Assembly (NCBI GenBank): GCA_947478935.1
Contig: CANJXV010000002.1
Span: 1-41,854, forward strand
Source of the DNA: Comamonadaceae bacterium
Lineage (GTDB): Bacteria > Pseudomonadota > Gammaproteobacteria > Burkholderiales > Burkholderiaceae_C
Direction of reading: 5' to 3'
Length of the DNA stretch: 41,854 nucleotides
The number at the start of each line of letters is the position of its first letter. Within the stretch, counting starts at the first letter, position 1. A program made the position numbers and the translations under genes. Positions 1 through 9,665 of this stretch are shown piece by piece. The notes under the pieces were generated by a model. The model did not search any database, was not told where the DNA came from, and saw nothing but the letters and a program-made list of their open reading frames with translations.

Positions 1-1412
1 CGGTCCATCGCGGCGGCTTTGGCACCGATCATGGTGGGTAGCGAGTAGCCGCAGTTACCAAAGCTCATGGGTGCGAAAAAGCTGCGCGGCTCGTCAAAGC
101 GCAAATAGCTGTTGGCCACGGCATTTATATTGCCGATGTCGGTAGACACCATCACGCGCGGGGGCATGGCTTTCTCGAGTTCGCGTAGTACTTGGCGCGG
201 ATGTAAATAAGTGCCACCAGTGGGTGTGCGTTCGCCTTTGGCTTCTTCGATCATGTCCAGGCTGTAGGTATCGCGCTCATGCGTCCAGCTGTCCAGCTCT
301 TTTTCCCAGGCGGCCTTTTCGGTGGCGATAGTGGCAGCGCGCGCCGCCTTAGTCGCATCGCTGGCCAAGGTCATGTTGCTCAAGCGGCGCAGCAGTTCTT
401 TGGCAACCGCTTTGGCGTCGCCGTGGATGCCGACCGTGATTTTTTTCACCAGGCCCAGGTTGGTGTGGTCCGCTTCAACCTGAATAATCTTGGCGTCTTT
501 GGGCCAGTAGTCCATGCCGTGCTGCGGCAGGGTGCCAAATGGGCCCATGCGCGAACCGAGGGCAATTACCACATCGGCCTGCGCAATCAGCTTCATCGCC
601 GCTTTAGAGCCCTGGTAGCCCAGCGGGCCGGCCCACAGCGGGTGGCTGGCGGGGAAGGAGTCGTTACGCAAATAGCCATTGGCGACCGGCGCGCCCAGGC
701 GCTCAGCCAGGGCCACGCATTCGGACACTGCATCACCCATCACCACGCCGCCGCCGGACAGAATGACCGGGAACTTGGCCTGCGCAAGCATCTCCACTGC
801 GGCGGCCAGGCTGTTTTCACCGCCATGGCCGCGCTCTACGCGCATGGGCTTGGGGATTTCGCACTGGATTTCGCCATAAAAATAGTCGCGCGGGATGTTG
901 AGCTGGGTCGGGCCCATCTCCGACATAGCGCGGTCAAAGCAGCGGCCGGTGTACTCGGCCATGCGCTTAGGGTTGTTCACATGGCCCTGGTACTTGGTGA
1001 ACTCCTGAAACATGGGCAGCTGGTGCGCCTCTTGGAAGCCTCCCAGCCCCATGCCCATGGTCCCGGTCTCGGGCGTGATCATTACCACCGGGCTGTGTGA
1101 CCAATAGGCGGCCGCAATGGCGGTGACGCAGTTGCTGATGCCCGGGCCGTTTTGCCCAATCACCACACCATGGCGGCCCGAAACGCGGGCATAGCCGTCG
1201 GCCATGTGCCCGGCGCCTTGCTCATGCACCACCGGCACCAGACGGATACCCGCTGGGGCGAAGATGTCCATCGCGTCCATAAAAGCCGACCCCATGATCC
1301 CAAAGATGTCGGTCACGCCGTTGGCGACCATGGTCTCGACAAAAGCCTCGGAAGGCGTCATTTTTTGCACGCCGCTTACGACGGTGCGATTGTCTTTGGG
1401 GGCTTGGGGCAT
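1..1412 (-). CDS. xsc: Sulfoacetaldehyde acetyltransferase (ThDP-dependent), C-terminus truncated by window edge
   Basis: Minus-strand translation from ATG at 1412: MPQAPKDNRTVVSGVQKMTPSEAFVETMVANGVTDIFGIMGSAFMDAMDIFAPAGIRLVPVVHEQGAGHMADGYARVSGRHGVVIGQNGPGISN..., characteristic Xsc N-terminus; AGGAG Shine-Dalgarno just upstream; open to the left edge so missing from the ORF track. Confidence 0.9.
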   Translation of the reverse strand, partial: MPQAPKDNRTVVSGVQKMTPSEAFVETMVANGVTDIFGIMGSAFMDAMDIFAPAGIRLVPVVHEQGAGHMADGYARVSGRHGVVIGQNGPGISNCVTAIAAAYWSHSPVVMITPETGTMGMGLGGFQEAHQLPMFQEFTKYQGHVNNPKRMAEYTGRCFDRAMSEMGPTQLNIPRDYFYGEIQCEIPKPMRVERGHGGENSLAAAVEMLAQAKFPVILSGGGVVMGDAVSECVALAERLGAPVANGYLRNDSFPASHPLWAGPLGYQGSKAAMKLIAQADVVIALGSRMGPFGTLPQHGMDYWPKDAKIIQVEADHTNLGLVKKITVGIHGDAKAVAKELLRRLSNMTLASDATKAARAATIATEKAAWEKELDSWTHERDTYSLDMIEEAKGERTPTGGTYLHPRQVLRELEKAMPPRVMVSTDIGNINAVANSYLRFDEPRSFFAPMSFGNCGYSLPTMIGAKAAAMD

Positions 1413-1477
1413 GGAAAGCTTCTCCTGGGTAAAAATTTGCTGCATTGCACCAAAAAAATTGTCTTATGGTACAAATC

Positions 1478-1494
1478 ATTCCGGAAAACGGAAT
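1478..1494. promoter_or_regulatory. Inverted repeat ATTCCG-GAAAA-CGGAAT, candidate IclR operator in the xsc/iclR divergent promoter
   Basis: 6-bp perfect arms, 5-bp spacer, in the AT-rich intergenic region; a related GGAA-ATA-TTCC element lies at 1553-1563. Confidence 0.5.
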
Positions 1495-1603
1495 TTAGGC
1501 GGACTATAGCGATAAATTTCTTTCTATGCAATAAAAATTCAAGTATTCGATAGGAAATATTCCGTTTATTGATTATTTAATAAGATTGCGCTATTATCCG
1601 ACC

Positions 1604-2440
1604 ATGCCTACGCTCACCGCCTTGTCCCCCGCGCTCCCCCCGGAAATCAATGGGGACACGCCCACCTTGCGCCTGTTTGCACTTTTGGAGGTGATTGCCT
1701 CTAAAGACCAGTATTTCTCCCTGCAAAGTCTGGCCGACGAAACCGCTTTGCCCAAGCCCACGCTACACCGCATGTTGCAGCAACTGGAAAGCGCGCATTT
1801 GCTCAGTCGCAGCGGCGACGGGCGCTTGTACGGCACTGGCCTGCGCTTGCGTCGTTTGGCGGAAAACCTGCTGCTCAATGACACCGCCCATGGCGCACGC
1901 CACGCAGTGCTGCGCAAACTGGTCAGTGACGTGGGCGAAAGCTGCAACCTCACGGCGCTTAGCGGTAGCGAAGTGATTTATCTCGATCGGGTCGAGACAC
2001 CGGCGCCGCTGCGCTTTTATTTGCACCCTGGCTCGCGCGTGCCGGTACATTGCTCGGCCAGCGGAAAAATCTTTTTAAGCCAGATGACGCCTAGTCAGCG
2101 CCAGCGCTTGCTGGCCCATGTGCCGCTAGAGGCTTACACCCCCAAGACGCTGACCCAGCCCCAAGCCCTGGAGGCCGAAATCCGCGCCGTCAAGCGCCAA
2201 GGTTTTGCCCTAGACAACGAAGAATTTTTGCCTGGCCTCTTGTGTGTGGCAGTGGCCGTACCCTCAGCGCTGGGGCGGGCCAATTTGTGCGTTGCGGTGC
2301 AAGCGCCCTTGATGCGCATGACGGCCGATAAAGCCCTGGCCTTGCTGCCGGCTTTGCACAGCGCGGCCCAAGCCTTAAGCCAAATCGAAGCCGATGCTAC
2401 GCCCGCAGGCAGCGGGCACGACGATGCGCAGCGCGCGTGA
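1604..2440 (+). CDS. IclR family transcriptional regulator
   Basis: N-terminal wHTH (YFSLQSLADETALPKPTLHRMLQQLESAHLLSR) and IclR effector domain (VPVHCSASGKIFLSQM...GFALDNEEFLPGLLCVAVAV). ORF track start 1586 is TTG; ATG at 1604 preferred. Confidence 0.92.
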   Translation: MPTLTALSPALPPEINGDTPTLRLFALLEVIASKDQYFSLQSLADETALPKPTLHRMLQQLESAHLLSRSGDGRLYGTGLRLRRLAENLLLNDTAHGARHAVLRKLVSDVGESCNLTALSGSEVIYLDRVETPAPLRFYLHPGSRVPVHCSASGKIFLSQMTPSQRQRLLAHVPLEAYTPKTLTQPQALEAEIRAVKRQGFALDNEEFLPGLLCVAVAVPSALGRANLCVAVQAPLMRMTADKALALLPALHSAAQALSQIEADATPAGSGHDDAQRA

Positions 2441-2540
2441 GGCTGGCGTCCGTTCGAATGCGCCGCAGAGCTTGTAAGGCCGCGATGGGCCGCCCTGCTC
2501 GTGCCTCAGCACTAGGAAAGCCCTGCATCAGTCCAAAACC

Positions 2541-2630
2541 CGTCATTGCGAGCGCAGCGAAGCAATCCATTTTTGCTTGCCAATCAACCTCTTATGGATC
2601 GCCGCGTCGCTGCGCTCCTCGCGATGACGG
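2541..2630. repeat. REP/MITE-like imperfect palindrome (CGTCATTGCGAGCGCAGCGAAGCAATCCAT ... ATGGATCGCCGCGTCGCTGCGCTCCTCGCGATGACGG)
   Basis: Left and right arms are near-complementary; short spurious ORF reads VIASAAKQS. A second degenerate copy is near 36428-36515. Confidence 0.8.
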
Positions 2631-2678
2631 ACTTAGCAGACCTTCTCTATTGCAAGTTTTCACTCCTATTTAGTCACT

Positions 2679-3641
2679 TTGGATGCGCGTATGACCCTGC
2701 CCCCACCGCCCGCCATGCACCAAGTCTCGGTGCGCAGCACCTTTGGCATCACCAGCGATTTGCAGGTACCGGCGTTTGCAGAGCGCAGCGAACTGGTCCC
2801 GGCTATCGACAGTGCCTACCGTTTCAACCCGGATGTCACGCTCGCTCTGTTAGCCGGATTTGCGCACAACCGGCGCGTGCTGGTGCAAGGTATGCATGGC
2901 ACCGGCAAATCCACCCACATCGAGCAAGTGGCCGCACGCCTGAACTGGCCTTGTGTACGCGTCAATCTGGACGGCCACATCAGCCGCCTGGACCTGGTGG
3001 GCCGCGACGCCGTGGTGTTGCGCGAAGGCCAGCAAGTCACCGAGTTTCAGGAAGGCATCGTGCCCTGGGCTTTGCAGCGGCCCATGGCCTTGATTTTTGA
3101 CGAATATGACGCGGGCCGGCCCGATGTGATGTTCGTCATCCAGCGCGTACTCGAGCGCGACGGGCAGTTCACCTTGCTGGACCAAAACCGTGTCATTCAC
3201 CCGCATGCGCAATTTCGCTTGTTTGCCACCAGCAACACGATTGGCCAGGGCAATCTCAATGGCCTGTATTTCGGCGCGCAGCGGCTCAACCATGCACAGC
3301 TAGACCGTTGGGATGTGGTGGCCGCGCTCAATTACCTGAGTGCGCCGGAAGAGGCCGCCATCGTGCAGGCGCGCGTACCGGCCATGGCCGCGCAGCCAGA
3401 CTTGCTCTTGCAAATGGTGGCGCTGGCAGACCTGACACGCAAAGGCTTTGCCGCTGGCGATGTGTCGGCGCTGATGTCGCCGCGCACCGTGATTAGCTGG
3501 GCAGAAAACCTGCAACTCTTTGGCGACTTGGCCACTGCGTTGCGCCTGACCTATGTGAACAAATGCGACGAAGCCGAGCACGCCTTGGTGGCTGAATATT
3601 TTCAGCGCTGCTTCGACCGCGCTTTGTTTCCGGCTGCCTAA
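2679..3641 (+). CDS. cobS: CobS-like AAA+ ATPase (cobaltochelatase subunit CobS family)
   Basis: Walker A GMHGTGKST, Walker B ALIFDEYDA, FATSNTIGQGN sensor; CobS-like N-terminus (FGITSDLQVPAFAERSELVPAID). Start may be a downstream ATG (2691 or 2715). Confidence 0.85.
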   Translation: MDARMTLPPPPAMHQVSVRSTFGITSDLQVPAFAERSELVPAIDSAYRFNPDVTLALLAGFAHNRRVLVQGMHGTGKSTHIEQVAARLNWPCVRVNLDGHISRLDLVGRDAVVLREGQQVTEFQEGIVPWALQRPMALIFDEYDAGRPDVMFVIQRVLERDGQFTLLDQNRVIHPHAQFRLFATSNTIGQGNLNGLYFGAQRLNHAQLDRWDVVAALNYLSAPEEAAIVQARVPAMAAQPDLLLQMVALADLTRKGFAAGDVSALMSPRTVISWAENLQLFGDLATALRLTYVNKCDEAEHALVAEYFQRCFDRALFPAA

Positions 3642-3651
3642 AAGAGCCAGC

Positions 3652-5499
3652 ATGGGCGTGGACCCGGTTCACACCGTGCAAGCGCAAGTGCGCAGGCAAC
3701 AGCGCCTGGACGCTTTATGCGCCGCCACCTTGCGCGCCCTGAGCGCGCGGCGCGAGGTACATGCGCGCGGCCCGCATTGGTACGCCGGCGACGCCGCTTT
3801 GCCCAGCTTTGCGCCGCATTTGCATCCGCAGGTGCAGCACAAGCCGCAAGCCGAAGTACATGCCTTGGCCGTGCAAGTTGCCTACCCCATACCGCTGGTT
3901 TTCAGCCCCGTGCCACAAAGTCTTGGCACTGTCAGCCTGCCTGATGCAGCAACCATGGTTTCCTTTCGCGGCGCTGCCGATGGCATCGCACTGCGCCTAC
4001 GTTTTAGCGATACGCAATTGCACCGCCAACGGCGGCCCGAGCGGCCCATGGCGCGGCGAGTGTTTGATGTGCTGGAGCAATACCGCGCCGAGTCCCTCGT
4101 GCCCGCGCAGTGGCCGGGCGTGCGCAGCAATATGTCGGCGCGCTTTAAGGCCTGGTCGCATGCGTTTGTTGCTGCGCGCTTGCATGAATCGGCGCAAGGC
4201 CTGCTGCTACTGACGGTGGCGCAAATCGGCCGTGCGCGGGTAACCGGCGAGCCCGTGGATGAAGCTTTGGAAGACATGCTCGAAGCCACCCGCTTTGGGC
4301 TGGTGCCGCATATCGGCCACGCGCTAGCTGCCTTGCGCCGCAGCCGCCATGACCAAGCGATCTATGCGCAGCATGCCTTGGCCATTGCCCAGGTGGTGGC
4401 CGATTTGGCCGACGGCGCTTCGCGCGCTGCGGGCAAGGCCGATAAGACTGTGGCCGACGACAAGGAAGAAGAGGACGCCTGGCTGCAAATTTGGGTGGAC
4501 TTTGAGGCCGGTGAAGAAAGCGGTTTTGCCAGCGCCTTGGACGCGCGCGATGCGCAGCCGGACGCCGTCCACAGCTACCGGGTGTTCAGCACCCGCTATG
4601 ACCGCGAAGTGCACACCACTGACTTGGTGCGCGCGGCCCAGTTGCAGGAGCTGCGCAGCCAGTTGGATGAAAGCGTACGCACCAGCAGCGTCAGTGCCGC
4701 ACGCCTGGCTCGGCGTTTGCAGGCCTTGCTGGCGTTGCCACAGATCGATGGGTGGGAGAGCGCGCAAGACAGCGGCTATATTGACGGAAGCCGCCTGGCG
4801 CAATTGGTGGCCAAGCCGGACGAGCACCGCGTGTTCCGCCTGCCCCAACGCACCCCGCGTGCCGATGTAGCGCTTACCTTGTTGCTGGATTGCTCGGGCT
4901 CCATGAAGCAGCACATGGACAAACTCGCGCCCATGGTGGACTTGTTAGCCCGCGCCCTGGACATGGCCGGTATGGCCACCGAGGTGCTGGGCTACACCAC
5001 CAACACCTGGAACGGTGGGCGCGTGATGCGCGACTGGCGCCGCGCCGCTAAGCCCGCGCAACCGGGCCGGCTCAATGAGCTATGCCACATGGTGTTCAAA
5101 GACAGCAGCCAGCCCTGGCGCCGCAGCAAACAAGGCCTTGCCGCTTTGCTCAAAGCCGACATGTTTAGAGAGTGCGTCGATGGCGAAGCCCTGCGCTGGG
5201 CTGCAGAGCGCTTGCGCGGGCAAGACGCAGAGCGCCGCATATTGGTCGTGTTTTCGGATGGCAGCCCTATGGACGGCGCGACCGTGCTGGCCAACGACAC
5301 GCATTACCTGGACCGCGACTTGCAACACAGCGCACGCCAGTTGGAGCGCGAGGCCGATATCAGCCTATGCGCGGTGGGCCTGGGTCTGGACTTGAGTGCC
5401 TACTTTGCTCGCAGCACGGTGCTGGATTTGCAAAACCAGACGGTGGCGCAAGCCATGGGCGATGTGCTGGGCTTACTGGCGCGTGCCCGGCGCCAATAA
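3652..5499 (+). CDS. cobT: CobT-like VWA-domain protein (cobaltochelatase subunit CobT family)
   Basis: C-terminal VWA with MIDAS LLLDCSGSM and VVFSDGSPMDG; acidic linker DDKEEEDAW; directly downstream of cobS. Confidence 0.85.
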   Translation: MGVDPVHTVQAQVRRQQRLDALCAATLRALSARREVHARGPHWYAGDAALPSFAPHLHPQVQHKPQAEVHALAVQVAYPIPLVFSPVPQSLGTVSLPDAATMVSFRGAADGIALRLRFSDTQLHRQRRPERPMARRVFDVLEQYRAESLVPAQWPGVRSNMSARFKAWSHAFVAARLHESAQGLLLLTVAQIGRARVTGEPVDEALEDMLEATRFGLVPHIGHALAALRRSRHDQAIYAQHALAIAQVVADLADGASRAAGKADKTVADDKEEEDAWLQIWVDFEAGEESGFASALDARDAQPDAVHSYRVFSTRYDREVHTTDLVRAAQLQELRSQLDESVRTSSVSAARLARRLQALLALPQIDGWESAQDSGYIDGSRLAQLVAKPDEHRVFRLPQRTPRADVALTLLLDCSGSMKQHMDKLAPMVDLLARALDMAGMATEVLGYTTNTWNGGRVMRDWRRAAKPAQPGRLNELCHMVFKDSSQPWRRSKQGLAALLKADMFRECVDGEALRWAAERLRGQDAERRILVVFSDGSPMDGATVLANDTHYLDRDLQHSARQLEREADISLCAVGLGLDLSAYFARSTVLDLQNQTVAQAMGDVLGLLARARRQ

Positions 5500-5611
5500 G
5501 CCAGTAAACAATCCAAAAACGAGCCAAGAATTCACCCCCGGCCAGTTGTATTGCGACTACGCAGTTTTCCAGACCATCCTCATGCTGTGGCCAAGCCAGA
5601 GGAAGGTAGCC

Positions 5612-6070
5612 CTATTTCCAGCAATTGGCTACGGTATCACTAGCGTTTAACACACCGCGCACGCCGGTATTTTCCAAAGTGAAGTCGCCACACTTATCAC
5701 TGGCCATTGGCCCGCCAGTCCTGCGCGCCGCCTGAATTTTGAAAAAAGCCAGACTCGGATTGCTGGCGCCTTTCGCAGGCGCCGCAAAGCTGATGTCGTA
5801 GCTTTGCGCGTCGGCGGCCGCGGTACGTGGCACCCTAGCCAGGTCGATCGGGATAGTGACCGCCGTCCCATCCTTGCTCTTGGCGAAACTGTCGTTTTGC
5901 GAATAAAAGCGCTGCATGTACTGCGCCACTTCCAGCAATTGCCCGCGCGCCTCGGCACGGCGCGACTTACGCACCGATTCCTGGTAGCTGGGAATCGCGA
6001 TGGCTGCCAGCACGCCGACAATGCCAACCACAATCATTACTTCCATCAAAGTAAAGCCGCGTTGTTGCAT
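5612..6070 (-). CDS. pilE: Type IV pilin-like protein, PilE family
   Basis: Prepilin signature MQQRGFTLMEVMIVVGIVGVLAAIAIPSYQESVRKSRRAEARGQLLEVAQYMQRFYSQN. Confidence 0.9.
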   Translation of the reverse strand: MQQRGFTLMEVMIVVGIVGVLAAIAIPSYQESVRKSRRAEARGQLLEVAQYMQRFYSQNDSFAKSKDGTAVTIPIDLARVPRTAAADAQSYDISFAAPAKGASNPSLAFFKIQAARRTGGPMASDKCGDFTLENTGVRGVLNASDTVANCWK

Positions 6071-6161
6071 GGGTTTTTTTGGTTTAAAAAGTTAAAAAAA
6101 TCTGTCTGCGCCAGGTGAAAAATTCAGGGGCCGCCATGGTGATAGCAAAAGTGGCAACAAC

Positions 6162-9100
6162 TCAGGGCGTGGGCCGGTTGATGATTTGCCGCCAGCTGCG
6201 GCGCAGCGTATTTTTGGAACCGGCGACCGTTGTCTGCCCTGCTGCATCCGTGATCACACCCGCGCTAATCCTGGTCGTCCCCACTTTCTGGCTAAAGTTT
6301 GCGCCGCCTGTGTCTGACGATGCCACGGCCACTACATTGATGGTCGTATTTCCGCTAAAGGTATCGCGTGTATCAATAACACCATCGCCATTGAAATCAA
6401 AGGTAGGAGAGGTGCGCGAGCCAGTGCCGGTAAACGGGTCTAGCACAAAGTTAACCGACTTTCCTTGGCGCGTAGCGCATGGATTAGCCGCATCGATCCC
6501 AGGTGACAGCGCCTGAAGAAATACCCTACCTACCGCCAGTTGGGGTTCAGATACCAGGCGTAAACCACTGGGGCTCATGGTCAGGCGGATGAGCCAACCG
6601 CGCTTATCGGCGTAGTCCACCGCATTAGCGCTCGCGGTGTAGTAACTGGTTCCGCTAATGGATGACAGGGTTTGCTCTACCAGGGTGCTACTGGCTGCTA
6701 TGGCACCTTCAGGCGCGGCAGAGCCCGCACCGGTGAGGACTTTGTCCCAGACTCCATACAGGCTTCGTACTTGCACGTCGTTAAGGTCTTTATTTTCAAA
6801 AAACTTGCCGGTACCAAAGACTACCAAATTGCCGCCACGCGGATGCGCGAAATACACGGGGCTTGCAGTGATTGGCTCTACTTGATTGCTGCCATTTTTT
6901 GCCTGGTACAGCGGTGTATCGGTAAATGCGAGCTTCCAATCTGCAGGCGTGGTGCTGGAAAAATCAAACTTCCACAGGTTTCCTTGCAAATCGCCCGCAT
7001 AGGCGGCTGTAATTTGGCGCTGCTTATCTAATACGACGCGCACGCCGCCAAGGCCATTGGTTCCCGAGCCTGGAATACTGATAGTTTTGATATGCCTACC
7101 CGTAAGCGCGTTGATGATATAGAGCTTGGCAGTGCCGTTGCTATCTACATAGCCGTTGCCCACGATGACTACCCAAGTGCCGTCGCGCATCATGCCTACG
7201 GCGGGTTTTTGCAGCACAGCACCTAAGTCTGAAAAATTGGCATCCGTATTATTTATTTCCCACAAAATATCAGTAGGGCCGGGTGCATAGGCCGTATTAT
7301 TATTCCCGTTGGATTTCACGGGCACATTAATGGCAAAGATATTGCGCGCACCTGCGCCTCCGGTGCCGATGACCAGGTTGCGCCAGCCAGTGTCGCTGTC
7401 ATTGGGCGTAATTCTCGTGTCGTAAACATCGGCCTCCACCAAAGGTCCGTCCACGAAATAGCGGTGGGTATAACTAGGCTGGCTAAGTTGGTTGATGGAG
7501 CCCAAAACCGTTTTGGGTATATAGGCAAAAGTTTCGTCACCAGTTTGCGCATTGAAGGCGTGCAACATGCCGTCATTCGCTCCTACAAACACCTGGCCCT
7601 GGCGTTTTTTCTTTTGTTGCAAAAAAGTCCGGTAAGTACCTGGGGCGTTCGATATAGGTGACGGTAAAAAATCATAGGAGGAGTCTTCACCATCGCGCAC
7701 CAGAAGTGGTGCCGAGTTCACAATATCGCCTAAAACAGTACTCCGTGTACGGTAGGATTTGCCCTCCAGGCTGCGATCTCCTCGCAAATAATTGATCAGG
7801 CCCTCCACTGGGGTGCTGTCGGGCACATTGAGCAGCGTACTGGGGTTGAGGTTCTGCAATGCACTATATGTAAAGCTCAGAGCCCCACCATTACTCGGAT
7901 TCATGGTGTAAATGTTTCGGCTGGATTGATTAGCGCTTGCTAGTCGCGTTACTGCAGACCACGCCAATTTGCCCCGACCGCCCGTGGTGGTATCAACGGA
8001 ATAGGCCTGCAGATCGCCCGCCCAATCCTTGGGTTGGTACGAGGGTATGTAGCTAAAAGAGGAGGTCACAAAGCGCGAATTCGTCAGCAGCTTGGCGCCA
8101 GTACTGGAGCTTGAATTCAGGGAATTCAAAACATTGGATAGAGATATACCCAGTTCTTTGGGGTCAAACGCAGGTAAATACAGGCCTCCACTATTCCATG
8201 CGGCATGCCACAGATCGTCGACCTTGGCCGGGTCGTATTTACCAGTGGTGTCACTTAAAGGCGCTGGCCAACTTTTGCTACCATTTTTCAGTGCCTCCAC
8301 GTCGTCAGGGTTTTTCAAGGTGCCAGAAATGCCAAAACTAACCATGTAGTTCACCATATGGGGCTGGGTGCTTGTACGGCCCAAGGCAGCTTCCTGCGCG
8401 TTGACCGGCACGGCTGTTGCACTACCGCTTATGTCCGAGCGTAAATTGGTTTTCCAGTAGTACGTGGCCACATCGGCTAAGGTGTTGGCAGTGGCTCCAG
8501 CAAAAGGACGACCTTGGTCGCTATCAGCGTTGGTGTCCACCAGCCCATTTGCGTTGCGAACTGCCCCCGAGCTTAAACGGGCGTCTCTTAGCTCAGCGCT
8601 GTAATTGTTGGCGGTAGATCCGCTCCAGGCGCCATCGGTGATTAACAGGTGCAAAGCCCTTCGGCAGATTGCATGTGGCGTGGTGTCGGTGCCGCCTGGA
8701 ACCTGAGCCCATGGGCCGGCCTTGTCATTGCGCATGTAGTAACTACCCACATCTTTGGTAGCCCCCCGCAAAGGCGTCCCACCAATCACCGGGAGTCTAA
8801 AAAGCCAATTATAAAAATCATTCTTATCCATACCGGTAAATGCGCGTACCCCGCGGACTAGGGTAGCGGTCATCTCGCCGTCAATATTAGAAAGACCTTG
8901 GCCAAGATTTCCATACCCTATGCGTGTTTCGGGTGGGATCAGCGAAAACGTCTCAGCTATCACGGCTTTCGCGGCTAACATTTTATTTCGGTAATAGGTA
9001 AACCAATTTGCGAAGTTTTGCAGCTCTTCAGTTTTGGTACATGTGTTACCCGGACAATCGGTCCGGTCCGGGTATTTGGTGAAGTAGGTGCCCGAGTTGA

Positions 9101-9656
9101 TCTTAAATTGGTCGAAATCGCCTATCGCGTTGCCGACTGTATTCTGCCTTTGAACGTAGTATTGCGCTGGATCGAAGGTTTCGGTACTTATTGTGCAACT
9201 CGAGCCTGTGCAAAAGGAACTTTGTGACACAGTTATAGTTGTTGTCAGATTTAAAGTAGCGCGATTCGTAGGATTTGGGCTGGGGTCATAACGCGCGGCG
9301 CTAGGGTTGGAATTTTCATATCGCGAACCATCTGCTTTGAGCCACGGCTGATACCGGCGTTGAGGGTTGTAATAAAGAAGATTCATACTGGAGGATCGTG
9401 CCCGACGCGCCAACAAGTAGCCGGGGTCATAGGTAATAAACTTGCTATTGCCATTCTGATAAACGGCTTCTTTAGTAGGGCAAATGTCAGACGGGATGCA
9501 CTCCTCCATCATAGAACCGGAGTCATCTATCGTCACCACCACATTCGGTGCCACGCCATTTATCGCTAGCAAGGGTAGTTGTGAAATTTGGGCCTGCACT
9601 GGGCCCATGAGGGTCCAGCAAAGCACCAAGGCTGCAACGGAACACAGACGATGCAT
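6162..9656 (-). CDS. pilY1: PilY1-like type IV pilus tip adhesin/assembly protein
   Basis: Signal peptide; N-terminal MIDAS-like VVTIDDSGSM; C-terminal propeller region (GQVFVGANDGMLHAFNAQTGDETFAYIPK); gene position in minor-pilin operon. Confidence 0.92.
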   Translation of the reverse strand: MHRLCSVAALVLCWTLMGPVQAQISQLPLLAINGVAPNVVVTIDDSGSMMEECIPSDICPTKEAVYQNGNSKFITYDPGYLLARRARSSSMNLLYYNPQRRYQPWLKADGSRYENSNPSAARYDPSPNPTNRATLNLTTTITVSQSSFCTGSSCTISTETFDPAQYYVQRQNTVGNAIGDFDQFKINSGTYFTKYPDRTDCPGNTCTKTEELQNFANWFTYYRNKMLAAKAVIAETFSLIPPETRIGYGNLGQGLSNIDGEMTATLVRGVRAFTGMDKNDFYNWLFRLPVIGGTPLRGATKDVGSYYMRNDKAGPWAQVPGGTDTTPHAICRRALHLLITDGAWSGSTANNYSAELRDARLSSGAVRNANGLVDTNADSDQGRPFAGATANTLADVATYYWKTNLRSDISGSATAVPVNAQEAALGRTSTQPHMVNYMVSFGISGTLKNPDDVEALKNGSKSWPAPLSDTTGKYDPAKVDDLWHAAWNSGGLYLPAFDPKELGISLSNVLNSLNSSSSTGAKLLTNSRFVTSSFSYIPSYQPKDWAGDLQAYSVDTTTGGRGKLAWSAVTRLASANQSSRNIYTMNPSNGGALSFTYSALQNLNPSTLLNVPDSTPVEGLINYLRGDRSLEGKSYRTRSTVLGDIVNSAPLLVRDGEDSSYDFLPSPISNAPGTYRTFLQQKKKRQGQVFVGANDGMLHAFNAQTGDETFAYIPKTVLGSINQLSQPSYTHRYFVDGPLVEADVYDTRITPNDSDTGWRNLVIGTGGAGARNIFAINVPVKSNGNNNTAYAPGPTDILWEINNTDANFSDLGAVLQKPAVGMMRDGTWVVIVGNGYVDSNGTAKLYIINALTGRHIKTISIPGSGTNGLGGVRVVLDKQRQITAAYAGDLQGNLWKFDFSSTTPADWKLAFTDTPLYQAKNGSNQVEPITASPVYFAHPRGGNLVVFGTGKFFENKDLNDVQVRSLYGVWDKVLTGAGSAAPEGAIAASSTLVEQTLSSISGTSYYTASANAVDYADKRGWLIRLTMSPSGLRLVSEPQLAVGRVFLQALSPGIDAANPCATRQGKSVNFVLDPFTGTGSRTSPTFDFNGDGVIDTRDTFSGNTTINVVAVASSDTGGANFSQKVGTTRISAGVITDAAGQTTVAGSKNTLRRSWRQIINRPTP

Positions 9657-9665
9657 AGCGCACTC

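Noticed and set aside
279-1100. 273-aa + strand ORF MRPAVQLFFPGG...
   Set aside because: Antisense to the well-supported xsc gene; composition typical of GC-rich antisense frames, no recognisable domain.
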